Source of the DNA: Rhodobacterales bacterium UBA3080
GTDB taxonomy: Bacteria > Pseudomonadota > Alphaproteobacteria > Rhodobacterales > Rhodobacteraceae
Direction: 5' to 3'
Length of the DNA: 10,649 bases
Assembly (NCBI GenBank): GCA_002366645.1
Contig: DFBM01000091.1
Coordinates: forward strand, 1 to 10,649
Part shown: one piece after another, positions 1 through 6,391 of the stretch
How the letters are laid out: every line of letters starts with the position of its first letter
Position numbering within the stretch: position 1 is the first letter of the stretch
The notes under the pieces: generated by a model
Told to the model about the DNA's origin: nothing
Seen by the model: only the letters and a program-made list of their open reading frames with translations
Databases searched by the model: none
Made by a program: the position numbers and the translations under genes

Positions 1-1
1 C

Positions 2-61
2 GCGCCTATCGTCCACAAGCAAACATACAACGTATATACCGCCGATCTGCCCTCGAGATGA
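2..61 (+). CDS. C-terminal end of an unidentified protein (partial)
   Basis: A reading frame open from the window edge ends in TGA at 59-61, with a tail reading APIVHKQTYNVYTADLPSR. The TGA overlaps the ATG of the next frame as ATGA, a common sign of translational coupling in bacterial operons. Nineteen codons are too few to name a family. The frame of the following gene is also open back to position 1, so the alternative is that there is no separate upstream gene here and the 58-546 gene simply starts earlier, outside the window. Confidence 0.35.
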   Translation, partial: APIVHKQTYNVYTADLPSR

Positions 62-546
62 CCGACCAAGCCGCTCCTATCACCGCGACCTTCCGGCTTG
101 ACGACGACGATGCGCTCGCGCGCGGATATGTGGCGCGGCTTCGTACACATATGCAGCCGGAAAACATCGGAAAAACCGTGACCTTTTCAAATGGCTGCCA
201 GCTGGTTTTGTCGGACCGTGAATTGCAGGCATGGATTGATACGCGCAGTAACGGCTCGGCTGGTTTGGCGTTGATCCAACGGGGCGGGATCGCAACTATC
301 CCCGAAATCAGTACGATCTACTGCCTCGGTGGGCATCGCAAAGTCGGGCAACTCGCGCCGCAGATCGATGATCCGATGCCGCAGAGCTATGTGCAAACCG
401 CGAACGGCTTTAACGTCACATCACGGCGGGGGATGGGGGGGAGCGATGTAGCCACCGCACCCGATCTGGCGTCGCAGCTACGCGCAAATTTCCCGTATCT
501 TGACGCTGGAACACTCGCAGGATTGCACGAGGTTTTTGACGATTAA
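58..546 (+). CDS. Unrecognised 162-residue protein
   Basis: I do not recognise this protein. It is soluble-looking, with no signal peptide or membrane segment. It starts with an acidic stretch (RLDDDDA, residues 13-19) and has a Gly/Arg-rich turn (SRRGMGG, about 122-128). Its C-terminal helix-like segment ends in Phe-Asp-Asp. The ATG at 58 is taken because it overlaps the TGA of the preceding frame (ATGA), although no strong Shine-Dalgarno site is visible. The frame is open to the window edge, so a start further upstream is possible. Its stop overlaps the stop of the convergent alkylation repair gene by 4 bases (543-546), leaving no room for a terminator between them. Base composition resembles the neighbouring genes, which supports a real gene of unknown role. 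Confidence 0.65.
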   Translation: MTDQAAPITATFRLDDDDALARGYVARLRTHMQPENIGKTVTFSNGCQLVLSDRELQAWIDTRSNGSAGLALIQRGGIATIPEISTIYCLGGHRKVGQLAPQIDDPMPQSYVQTANGFNVTSRRGMGGSDVATAPDLASQLRANFPYLDAGTLAGLHEVFDD

Positions 547-1211
547 CCCAGTTTGCGCGTAGCTTCGCGCACGGCAAATGGTTTCATTTTGTCGCCGTTT
601 TCAGTGATAAATGCACGAACACGATCGGGATCATGCCCCGACAGGCTTCGCAACCACCAACCGATGGATTTCTGGATGAACCAATTGTGGTCCTCGGCGT
701 ATCCGCCCGCCCATCCAAGTATCCTTTCGCGAATGGCCTGATCTGCCGCATCGGGATGGTTCTGCTTGGACCAGGGCAGGGTCATGACCAGCGCCGCGCG
801 TCGCACCCACATGTTTTCGTCCTGCGCCCAACTCTCGACGGTATCAAGGCGGGCCGGATCGGCGACCAGACGTCTTGAGCCCGCCGAGCAGGCATGATCG
901 GCAATCGCCCATGCATCGAATTCGCCAACCCAACGGGTGATTTCCTGCCAGACATCATTGTCCGGCGTGATCCGCGCTTGCGTCAACAATTTGGTCGCCG
1001 CAATACGCGCTTCATGCGCATTGCTGTCCCACAGTTCGGTCGCAATTTTCAGACGGCCATCGAGGTCAGTATCTGCCCGCCATTTCTTGCAAAGCTTGTA
1101 AATATCTGGATTGGCGACCCCGAGATATGGCCGCTCGACTTTGTGGTACTTCGCCATCTCCGCCGCTTTTTGCGGATTCCCCAGCGCCTCAAGTTCCTCT
1201 AGCGGGGTCAT
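543..1211 (-). CDS. DNA alkylation repair protein, AlkD-like HEAT-repeat glycosylase
   Basis: The 222-residue protein is close to the usual length of AlkD enzymes, which remove N3- and N7-alkylated purines and fold as a superhelix of HEAT-like repeats. Family-like features are visible: PYLGVANPDIYKL near residues 28-40, FDAWAIADH near 98-106 (the aromatic/Asp cluster of the active-site cleft), MWVRRAALV near 134-142 (the Arg-bearing helix), and NWFIQKSIGWWLR near 176-188. The start ATG overlaps the TGA of glmU (ATGA, 1208-1211), so the two are probably translated as a coupled pair on the minus strand. The stop overlaps the convergent gene by 4 bases. No damage-responsive control element is visible. 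The family assignment is confident, but the exact lesion specificity cannot be read from the sequence. Confidence 0.9.
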   Translation of the reverse strand: MTPLEELEALGNPQKAAEMAKYHKVERPYLGVANPDIYKLCKKWRADTDLDGRLKIATELWDSNAHEARIAATKLLTQARITPDNDVWQEITRWVGEFDAWAIADHACSAGSRRLVADPARLDTVESWAQDENMWVRRAALVMTLPWSKQNHPDAADQAIRERILGWAGGYAEDHNWFIQKSIGWWLRSLSGHDPDRVRAFITENGDKMKPFAVREATRKLG

Positions 1212-2557
1212 TTCGAATTCCTCGCCGCTTTCGCCGCCCGCAACCTGTCCATCATTCTAATCCCGAGACCCGGTTTATTCACTTGCCGCGTGCGAGCGAT
1301 TGCAAGCGCGCCTTCTTCGACATCATTTGTCACGACGGAGCCCGTCGCAATAAACCCGTCATCAGCAATGCTGATCGGCGCCACCAGCGCAGAATTTGAA
1401 CCTACGAATACCCGCTTTCCGATCTCGGTGTGGTGCTTGTTGACCCCGTCGTAGTTGCAAAAAATCGTACCGGCCCCGATGTTGCTTTGCTCGCCAACGC
1501 GCGCATCTCCGACATAGGAAAGATGGTTGATCTTGGCGCCAGCATCGATCTGTGCGGCTTTGATCTCGACAAAATTGCCGACCTTCGCCCCCAGATCCAG
1601 TTCTGCGCCCGGGCGTAGTCTCGCATAGGGGCCGACTTGGCAATCTCGCGCCACATGGCAGCCTTCCAGATGCGAGAAAGCCCGGATCGTTGCACCACTT
1701 TCGATCGTTACCGCTGGTCCGAAAAATACATTTGGTTCGATGATCGCGTCGCGACCGATATGGGTGTCGAAGGCAAAATGAACGGTATCGGGCGCGGTCA
1801 GGGTGACCCCGTTTTCCATCGCTTCCATGCGGGCGTTACCTTGAAAAACCGCTTCGGCGCGCGCCAGATCGAGGCGAGAATTCACCCCCATGGTCTCCGC
1901 CTCGTCACAACTGATCGCGGTGCAGGCCAACCCGCGCGCGCGCGCGATACCGACGATGTCGGTCAAATAGTACTCGCCATTAGCGTTCTCGTTGCCTACG
2001 TCGCCAAGCAGCGAAAACAGCAGTGGTGCCGGGGCGCAGATCACGCCGGAATTGCAAAAAGAGATCGCCGCCTGTTCCGCCGTGCAATCCTTTGCCTCGA
2101 CAATCGCATCCAGTTGATCCCCATCCATCACCAGCCGCCCGTATCCGCCCGGCGTTTCCGCTTCGAATCCTAACACCACGACCGCGTTATCTTTGCGCGC
2201 CGCCCGCATTTTTTCCAAGGTCTCGGGCTGCACAAACGGCGTATCGCCATATAAAACGAACGCATCCCCGTCAAAGCCGTTCAGGACGTCTGCTGCCTGT
2301 TGCACCGCATGTCCGGTGCCGTTTTGCTCGCTTTGCCAGACTACGCTTGCTTCCGCGTCAAACTCCATCGCCGATTTTTCTGCGAGTTCCCCGCCATGAC
2401 CAACAACCACCACGGTTTTCTCCGCCTCGATTTGCTGTGCGCGTTGCATGGTATGCCAAAGCATTGGCGCGCCGGCAATTTTGTGCAGAACCTTCGGCAG
2501 GTCCGACTTCATGCGGCTACCTTGTCCGGCGGCAAGAATGATAACAGCGGTGCTCAT
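1208..2557 (-). CDS. glmU: Bifunctional GlmU: GlcN-1-P acetyltransferase / GlcNAc-1-P uridyltransferase
   Basis: Cytoplasmic enzyme that acetylates glucosamine-1-phosphate and couples it to UTP, giving UDP-GlcNAc for peptidoglycan and LPS. With the start at 2557 it has 449 residues (E. coli GlmU has 456). The N-terminal pyrophosphorylase domain carries LAAGQGSRMKSDLPK (8-22), the QNGTGHA segment (78-84), YGDTP (103-107) with the metal-binding Asp, and NGEYYLTD (193-200). The C-terminal left-handed beta-helix shows hexapeptide repeats and the acetyltransferase residues: RLRPG (313-317), KINHLSYVGDA (342-352, catalytic His) and NIGAGTIFCNYDG. The ATG at 2557 is chosen because GGAG lies 6 bases upstream and the protein then begins directly with the nucleotide-binding strand. 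An in-frame start 16 codons earlier (2605) would add a non-homologous tail. It overlaps the downstream alkylation repair gene by ATGA. No defect is seen. Confidence 0.98.
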   Translation of the reverse strand: MSTAVIILAAGQGSRMKSDLPKVLHKIAGAPMLWHTMQRAQQIEAEKTVVVVGHGGELAEKSAMEFDAEASVVWQSEQNGTGHAVQQAADVLNGFDGDAFVLYGDTPFVQPETLEKMRAARKDNAVVVLGFEAETPGGYGRLVMDGDQLDAIVEAKDCTAEQAAISFCNSGVICAPAPLLFSLLGDVGNENANGEYYLTDIVGIARARGLACTAISCDEAETMGVNSRLDLARAEAVFQGNARMEAMENGVTLTAPDTVHFAFDTHIGRDAIIEPNVFFGPAVTIESGATIRAFSHLEGCHVARDCQVGPYARLRPGAELDLGAKVGNFVEIKAAQIDAGAKINHLSYVGDARVGEQSNIGAGTIFCNYDGVNKHHTEIGKRVFVGSNSALVAPISIADDGFIATGSVVTNDVEEGALAIARTRQVNKPGLGIRMMDRLRAAKAARNSK

Positions 2558-2576
2558 ACATATCTCCGATTTGTCT

Positions 2577-2594
2577 GGCTGCCTTTTAGCAGCC
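2577..2594 (-). promoter_or_regulatory. Hairpin in the glmU leader
   Basis: A perfect 6-bp GC-rich inverted repeat (GGCTGC / GCAGCC) with a 6-base loop lies about 10 bases upstream of the glmU Shine-Dalgarno site, within the expected 5' untranslated region. It could stabilise the leader or influence ribosome access. No known glmU leader regulator of this form is claimed. A short stem like this can also arise by chance. Confidence 0.3.
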
Positions 2595-2625
2595 CAAATC
2601 CGCATTCAAAAGCGCTATAAAATGA

Positions 2626-2656
2626 ACAAATCATTTCATCGTGTTACAGATCATTT
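2626..2656. repeat. Two near-identical 11-bp repeats in the divergent intergenic region
   Basis: ACAAATCATTT (2626-2636) and ACAGATCATTT (2646-2656) match at 10 of 11 positions and start exactly 20 bases apart, about two helical turns. They lie in the 289-base region between the divergent starts of glmU and the permease remnant, where promoters for both are expected. They could be tandem operator sites, but no regulator gene is nearby. I see no other clear feature in this region apart from the glmU leader hairpin and a small hairpin (AACCGC/GCGGTT, 2807-2823) just before the permease ribosome binding site. Confidence 0.3.
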
Positions 2657-2846
2657 GAACTTTTCCCCGATGCCTCTAATTCTGGGTGTTAGAATAGTAG
2701 TTGGAGGCAGCCTTCCAGTCACACTGAATGCCCTAGTTTCTTAAGCAGCATCTTGGTTTAATTCTCATCTGTCTTGCAGGATACCAAGCGACTCAACAAC
2801 ATGAAGAACCGCCCGCAGCGGTTTTCAGCCGCTTAGGGACAAATCG

Positions 2847-3525
2847 ATGTTTGAATTGTTTACACAATTGGCCGATTGGGCAGCCTATTATGTCTTACGG
2901 CTCGCTCCCGGCATCCGGCTGGGGGAGGCCGTGCATTTCTTTGTCGAAGATGTGACCAAAATATTCTTCCTGCTATTTCTCGTAGTGTTCACAATCGGAT
3001 TCTTCCGCTTGATGCTGACCCCCGATCGAATTCTTTAAGCTTGAAAAATGGGTCGAAGAATACGTCTGGAAGATACGCATGGGCGAGGCCGCCGTGCAAA
3101 AGGCGGATACCGGGATTAAACAGCGCCTACAGTTCGCATGGGCCCAAGTTAAAGAAATTGTGGGCCGTATCTGGATTTACGTGCTGGTCGGCATTGCCAT
3201 CGGCGCCGGATTGCACGACTTCATTCCGGAAGAGTTCTTTGTCAAATATGCCTCTGTCGATAACCTATTCGCCGTACCGTCAGCAGTGCTCATCGGAATC
3301 CCGCTCTATTCCAACGCAACCGGCGTAATCCCTATTGTCGAGGCGTTGCTAAGCGAGGGTGTGCCCATAGGCACCGTGCTGGCCCTGATGATGAGCGTCG
3401 CAGCTATCTCGCTGCCCGAAATGATTATCCTGCGCAAAGTTCTGAAACCACAATTAATCGCCACCTTCGTGGGCATCCTGTTCGTCTCGTTTATTGGCGT
3501 CGGATTTATGTTTAACGTGATACTG
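2847..3525 (+). pseudogene. Permease of the PF03773 (DUF318/ArsP-like, YraQ-type) family, internally deleted
   Basis: The first part (2847-3035, start ATG preceded by AGGGA) encodes a normal-looking N-terminus with a membrane segment (KIFFLLFLVVFTIGFFRLML). At GAATTC (3028-3033) the sequence jumps to another frame and resumes with KLEKWVEEYVWKIR, then continues with the typical C-terminal half: WIYVLVGIAIGAGLHDFIP, GIPLYSNATGVIPI, and LMMSVAAISLPEMIILRK to about 3525. The central region, which in this family carries the TPFCSCSS-type motif, is absent. About 62 plus 166 residues remain against an expected 330-350, so roughly a hundred are missing (my estimate). No stop codon follows the expected C-terminus; the frame runs on into the thioredoxin start. 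Members export metals or metalloids (ArsP exports organoarsenicals), but this copy cannot be functional as it stands. An assembly error is the alternative. Confidence 0.85.
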
Positions 3526-3555
3526 GTCGAGCCAGTTCAATCAAGGAGAATTGTC

Positions 3556-3781
3556 ATGAAAACCTTCAAAATCCTCGGCTCCGGTTGCAAGAACTGCGCC
3601 AATACTGCCGATATGATCGAAAAGAAGGTCGCAGCGCTTGGTGTCCAAATCACCCTCGAAAAGATCACCGATATGGGGAGATCATGGGATACGGCGTTAT
3701 GTCCACCCCGGGTGTCATTCTGGATGACACGCTGGTGGAATGCCAACATCTGCGCAAATTGCAGAATGGGTGACAGCATGA
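3556..3781 (+). pseudogene. Mini-thioredoxin (redox-active disulfide protein 2 type), frameshifted twice
   Basis: The ATG at 3556 is preceded by AAGGAG. The N-terminus MKTFKILGSGCKNC carries the CxxC active site (Cys11, Cys14) of the small archaeal/bacterial thioredoxins (MTH895/TM0996 type) often encoded beside PF03773 permeases. The first frame holds to KITDM (3675). The homologous text then continues in a second frame as EIMGYGVMSTPGVILDDTLV (3678-3736), including the conserved cis-Pro segment. The expected C-terminus GMPTSAQIAEWVTA is found in a third frame (3737-3778), ending at TGA 3779-3781. The first shift fits the loss of one base in the GGGG run at 3675-3678; the second fits a small deletion after LV. 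The TGA overlaps the next ATG (ATGA, 3778-3781), which confirms where the original gene ended. Confidence 0.85.
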
Positions 3782-4020
3782 CGGATCAAGCCCAATTACA
3801 TTCAAGTATCGTCGCCATGATTTCACTGTCGTCGGGCATTGCGGCCAATCACCCGGCCATGGGGCAGTGCCAGTCGGGGCGTTTTCGTAAAGCTGGCATA
3901 CCGGAGCACCGGATCACCGCTGTGATCGAAATTGCCCGTCATATCCGCAATGAAGTGACCGAAAAGCTTGACTTTGCCTTCGACGAAGCGGCTGATGAAG
4001 CCGCGCGAACGGATAGCTGA
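3778..4020 (+). CDS. Small AhpD/carboxymuconolactone-decarboxylase-like protein
   Basis: An 80-residue frame starts at an ATG that overlaps the original stop of the thioredoxin (ATGA), so it was probably the third gene of a coupled operon. The pattern of an Ala-rich helix with IAANHPAMGQCQ (21-32), then FRKAGIPEHRITAVIEIARHIRNE (36-59), resembles the small AhpD-like proteins that normally carry AANCxxC followed by A-G-x-x-x-x-x-I-x-x-A-x-x-I-A. Here the positions of the two redox cysteines read His25 and Met28, and the only Cys is at 31. If the alignment is right, the usual peroxidase-type Cys pair is absent. No strong ribosome binding site is visible beyond the coupling. With the two upstream genes broken, its expression is doubtful. 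The family assignment is tentative. Confidence 0.6.
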   Translation: MTDQAQLHSSIVAMISLSSGIAANHPAMGQCQSGRFRKAGIPEHRITAVIEIARHIRNEVTEKLDFAFDEAADEAARTDS

Positions 4021-4072
4021 GGCTATACACCAACGCCCAGCGGTCATAGCTGTTGTTAAGTCAGGGAACCGA

Positions 4073-4549
4073 ATGAGCAGTCGAAAAGAAATTATGCAGC
4101 GACGGGTTACCACTCCTTTGCCGGACACGGAATTCTGGAAGCACTATCATCGGCGCTCCAGCGGTATTCTACATTGGAGAGAGGTGGATGCTCTTTGGTC
4201 CGAACTCACCCGATCCGAAGGGGCATGGTTTGTTTTTGATCCAGCCGAGGACGCGCCTGACACCTCCATTGCGGGTTCCGAATTCGAGGCATTTATCACC
4301 AAAGCAAGAAATCTGGTGGATCAGCGTCGCGATCGCCCGATGAGCGGTGCCGTTTACGTGGATGATCGTGAAAGCCCGGGCATGATAAAGGTGTTTGATC
4401 CGGTCCATATGGGAACTTCCTGCGGCTGCTCGTCCGAACGGGTGATGCCACGCTGGATTTTCAGCCGAATTAAACCAGACACATTACCAATCGCACCACC
4501 ACCGAAAACCGGTCCTCTGGCTTGGTTATCGAAATACTCTGGTAAGTGA
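4073..4549 (+). CDS. Unrecognised 158-residue protein with a Cys-Gly-Cys motif
   Basis: I do not recognise a named family. With the ATG at 4073, preceded by AGGGA at a good distance, the protein is 158 residues, soluble, with no signal peptide. It reads as a compact domain: FWKHYHRRSSGILHW near the start, an acidic middle (FDPAEDAPDTSIAGSEF), then GAVYVDDRESPGMIKVFDP, and finally MGTSCGCSSERVMPRWIFS with a Cys-x-Cys pair, followed by a Pro-rich tail. The Cys pair and the position after a permease, thioredoxin and AhpD-like gene make a metal- or thiol-related role plausible, but this is inference. The frame extends upstream to 3968 over the end of the previous gene; that longer version is not preferred. 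No damage is seen, so it may be the best preserved member of the cluster. Confidence 0.75.
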   Translation: MSSRKEIMQRRVTTPLPDTEFWKHYHRRSSGILHWREVDALWSELTRSEGAWFVFDPAEDAPDTSIAGSEFEAFITKARNLVDQRRDRPMSGAVYVDDRESPGMIKVFDPVHMGTSCGCSSERVMPRWIFSRIKPDTLPIAPPPKTGPLAWLSKYSGK

Positions 4550-4843
4550 CTGACTTCTGACGAGATATATTTTCGATCTTTTGCGGGGCTTCTCGCCGGA
4601 CATCCAGTTGTTGGGCAAGCGGACCCTGATTTCCTGTCTCTTAGGGAAGCCGGAGGTGCGCATTGAGCGCGACAACCAGCTGTATTCGAGGTTTGCTACT
4701 CACCAGCTATATACGATAGGAGCGTCGAATCCGTAGAAGGAAGAAACACAATTAGCGCTCGCGCCCACTTCTAGGTAGTAACGGTATGATCAAGTACCGC
4801 CTCAGCGTGGCTGTTTGAATTTGAAGTATCTGTTTGCCAATTA
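4550..4843. other. Stretch of about 290 bases without a clear gene
   Basis: No gene with a start and a ribosome binding site is seen. One plus-strand frame is open from 4554 to the TAG at 4734-4736 (60 codons, no ATG) and reads in part LLRGFSPDIQLLGKRTLIS and PEVRIERDNQLYSRF, which looks more protein-like than random. I do not recognise it. It may be the 3' remnant of a lost gene or part of a dispersed repeat. The opposite strand is also open over part of this stretch, so the evidence for coding is weak. Confidence 0.3.
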
Positions 4844-4854
4844 TCAATTGATAA
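4841..4854. repeat. 14-bp perfect palindrome at the end of the capsule-type gene
   Basis: TTATCAATTGATAA is a perfect palindrome. It contains the TGA stop of the minus-strand glycosyltransferase gene and a second in-frame TAA directly after it. It is AT-only apart from one G and one C per strand, with no T tract, so it is a poor terminator. It could be a protein-binding site or chance. Confidence 0.3.
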
Positions 4855-5833
4855 CGCCCGCTCTGTCTTTAAGCTTTTCCCAAACTCTAGCCTCAAACCC
4901 TTCTGCCTGCGGCTCCAGACACTGTTGATGCAAATACCAGTAAAGGTATTTTTCAAATGAAAGCCTTGTCAATTCCGCCTCTGCTTTTGGCAGTAACCGT
5001 TCGAGATCTCCTACGGTTTCGGCAACCAGTGTCGCATGCCAGTAGTCTGATTTTGCGCAAGTTATCACCGGTTTTTTCTGCATCAGCGCTTCAAACCCCG
5101 CAGCCGAATTTTGCGTAACCACAACTCGGCTGGCGGCGGTTAGATCGTGGATGCTGGCGTTGGAAACTACGATGTTGCCGAATTTTGTGCATAGGTTTCG
5201 GATACTCGCAAGCTCCGAAGAGGTCGTATCGGGGTGCGGTTTTACGTAGACTCGCTTGCCGTCGAGCGTTTGCGCGACGGTCGAAACCATCTCTGCCGTG
5301 TCGAGGTAATGGATGCGGTTTTTATACCCGTCAATTTGTTGCAAATAGACCACGGCACCGGCTTCTGGCAGATCTCCCGCGACCCTCGTATCCTGCACTT
5401 TTTTCGAGACGTTCTCTCTCAACATGTGCCCTGACACACCATTGAAGAAATGCTTGGCAGGCTCGGCATCAAGGGCCTCCGGGATAAACGTTGCGGTCCG
5501 AATGGAGGAATTCCAGTGAACGCCAGTCTCGTCCAAGTACCAAAAACCCCAGACATACGTCGGCATAACATGGAGCGTGTTGCGTCCATGTTCCGCAAAA
5601 TCACCCAGCATCAAATGGATATGGTTGTGCTTTCTCAACCTTTTTGAACGCAAGCTATTGGCGTCGACAACGAAACAGTCGATATTTTTAGACTTTAGCA
5701 ATCGTTCCAGTTTTACAAAAAAATCAAACTTGTCGTCACGTACAGATTTATACCACCCATGCTCGGCATGTACGATTAAATTTGGCCGAATACTTCGACC
5801 TCCAAGAATTCTAACCAGACACAGTTTTCTCAT
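4844..5833 (-). CDS. Capsule-polysaccharide-type glycosyltransferase (KpsS/KpsC, PF05159-like)
   Basis: The 329-residue protein shows the C-terminal nucleotide-sugar-binding half typical of capsule synthesis transferases: a strand then KPHP (198-201), TQNSAAGFEAL (240-250) and KPVIT (254-258) followed by an aromatic SDYWH. In KpsS/KpsC relatives this Rossmann-like region transfers Kdo from CMP-Kdo when building the lipid linker of group 2 capsules. No signal peptide or membrane segment is visible, so it is presumably cytoplasmic. The start at 5833 has only a purine-rich GAGAGA upstream at short distance. The gene stands alone: both flanks lack genes and no export (kpsMTED-like) or sugar-nucleotide genes are in the window. 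It may act on a capsule or LPS made elsewhere, or be a transferred orphan. The superfamily is fairly secure, the acceptor and donor are not. Confidence 0.75.
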   Translation of the reverse strand: MRKLCLVRILGGRSIRPNLIVHAEHGWYKSVRDDKFDFFVKLERLLKSKNIDCFVVDANSLRSKRLRKHNHIHLMLGDFAEHGRNTLHVMPTYVWGFWYLDETGVHWNSSIRTATFIPEALDAEPAKHFFNGVSGHMLRENVSKKVQDTRVAGDLPEAGAVVYLQQIDGYKNRIHYLDTAEMVSTVAQTLDGKRVYVKPHPDTTSSELASIRNLCTKFGNIVVSNASIHDLTAASRVVVTQNSAAGFEALMQKKPVITCAKSDYWHATLVAETVGDLERLLPKAEAELTRLSFEKYLYWYLHQQCLEPQAEGFEARVWEKLKDRAGVIN

Positions 5834-6391
5834 TTTCTCTCTATAGGGGCGAACAACTAATTGACCAAGTCAACAATGAACCCAAAGAGATTTCGAGGGA
5901 ATATCCGACCTCGGTTGCCGTTCGATGGCTGAGTTCTATTTGACCCGTCCGTACAAAGTAAGAAGTTATCGATGGGTGTATAAATCCAAACGTATCGCTT
6001 TTACGTCTGAAGGTTCGATATTCGACAGTGGATCACGTCGATAATCAAGCTCAAATGTTGGCTTTTTTAATGAGCAAAAAAGTAAGTGACATTCGACGCA
6101 ATGGTGCAGCATAGTCAATTTCCAAAAGAAGAGGGAGAGAAGTCACGCGCGTACGAACACGGCGTAGTATGATCGGTTATGGCGGTGCCGCGCTCGCGGC
6201 TACGGTGCTTCGTCGTCGTGCATAGTCGAGTTGGTACTTGGCTGGCTGCTATCCTCAATTTGAAGCTAGAGACTTTTCAAACCGTTGGCTTGTGACTAAT
6301 AAAGCTAACCAGTGGCCGCTCTGAGGACGACGTCGATATTGACCTAAAAAGATAATTTCATAAAGCCAAGGGAAGCTGAAAAGGATTACCA
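5834..6391. other. Gene-poor stretch of about 560 bases
   Basis: No gene is supported here. It must contain the promoter of the capsule-type gene (minus strand) and that of the LysE-type gene (plus strand), but no clear -35/-10 pair stands out. An AT-only inverted repeat lies at about 6062-6082 (CTTTTTT and AAAAAAG around a 7-base loop). A plus-strand frame open at 6115-6225 ends with a Tat-signal-like stretch, RRSMIGYGGAALAATV, then Arg-Arg-Arg-Ala and a stop, without a proper start codon. It may be a leftover of an exported-protein gene. Confidence 0.4.

Noticed and set aside
1637..2541. Plus-strand open frames of 172-178 codons inside glmU
   Set aside because: They lie antisense to an intact, strongly conserved glmU, are rich in Arg and Pro as expected for shadow frames, and have no convincing ribosome binding sites.
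2558..2605. A 16-codon longer start for glmU
   Set aside because: The start at 2557 has GGAG at the right distance and begins where GlmU proteins begin; the extension has no counterpart in the family.
3079..4020. A single 313-residue protein joining permease, thioredoxin and AhpD-like parts
   Set aside because: Only the permease C-terminus and the thioredoxin N-terminus are in register; the region after 3675 is an out-of-frame reading of the thioredoxin, and the AhpD-like gene has its own coupled start.
3968..4072. Upstream extension of the 158-residue protein into the preceding gene
   Set aside because: It would overlap the AhpD-like gene in another frame, while the ATG at 4073 has a good ribosome binding site.
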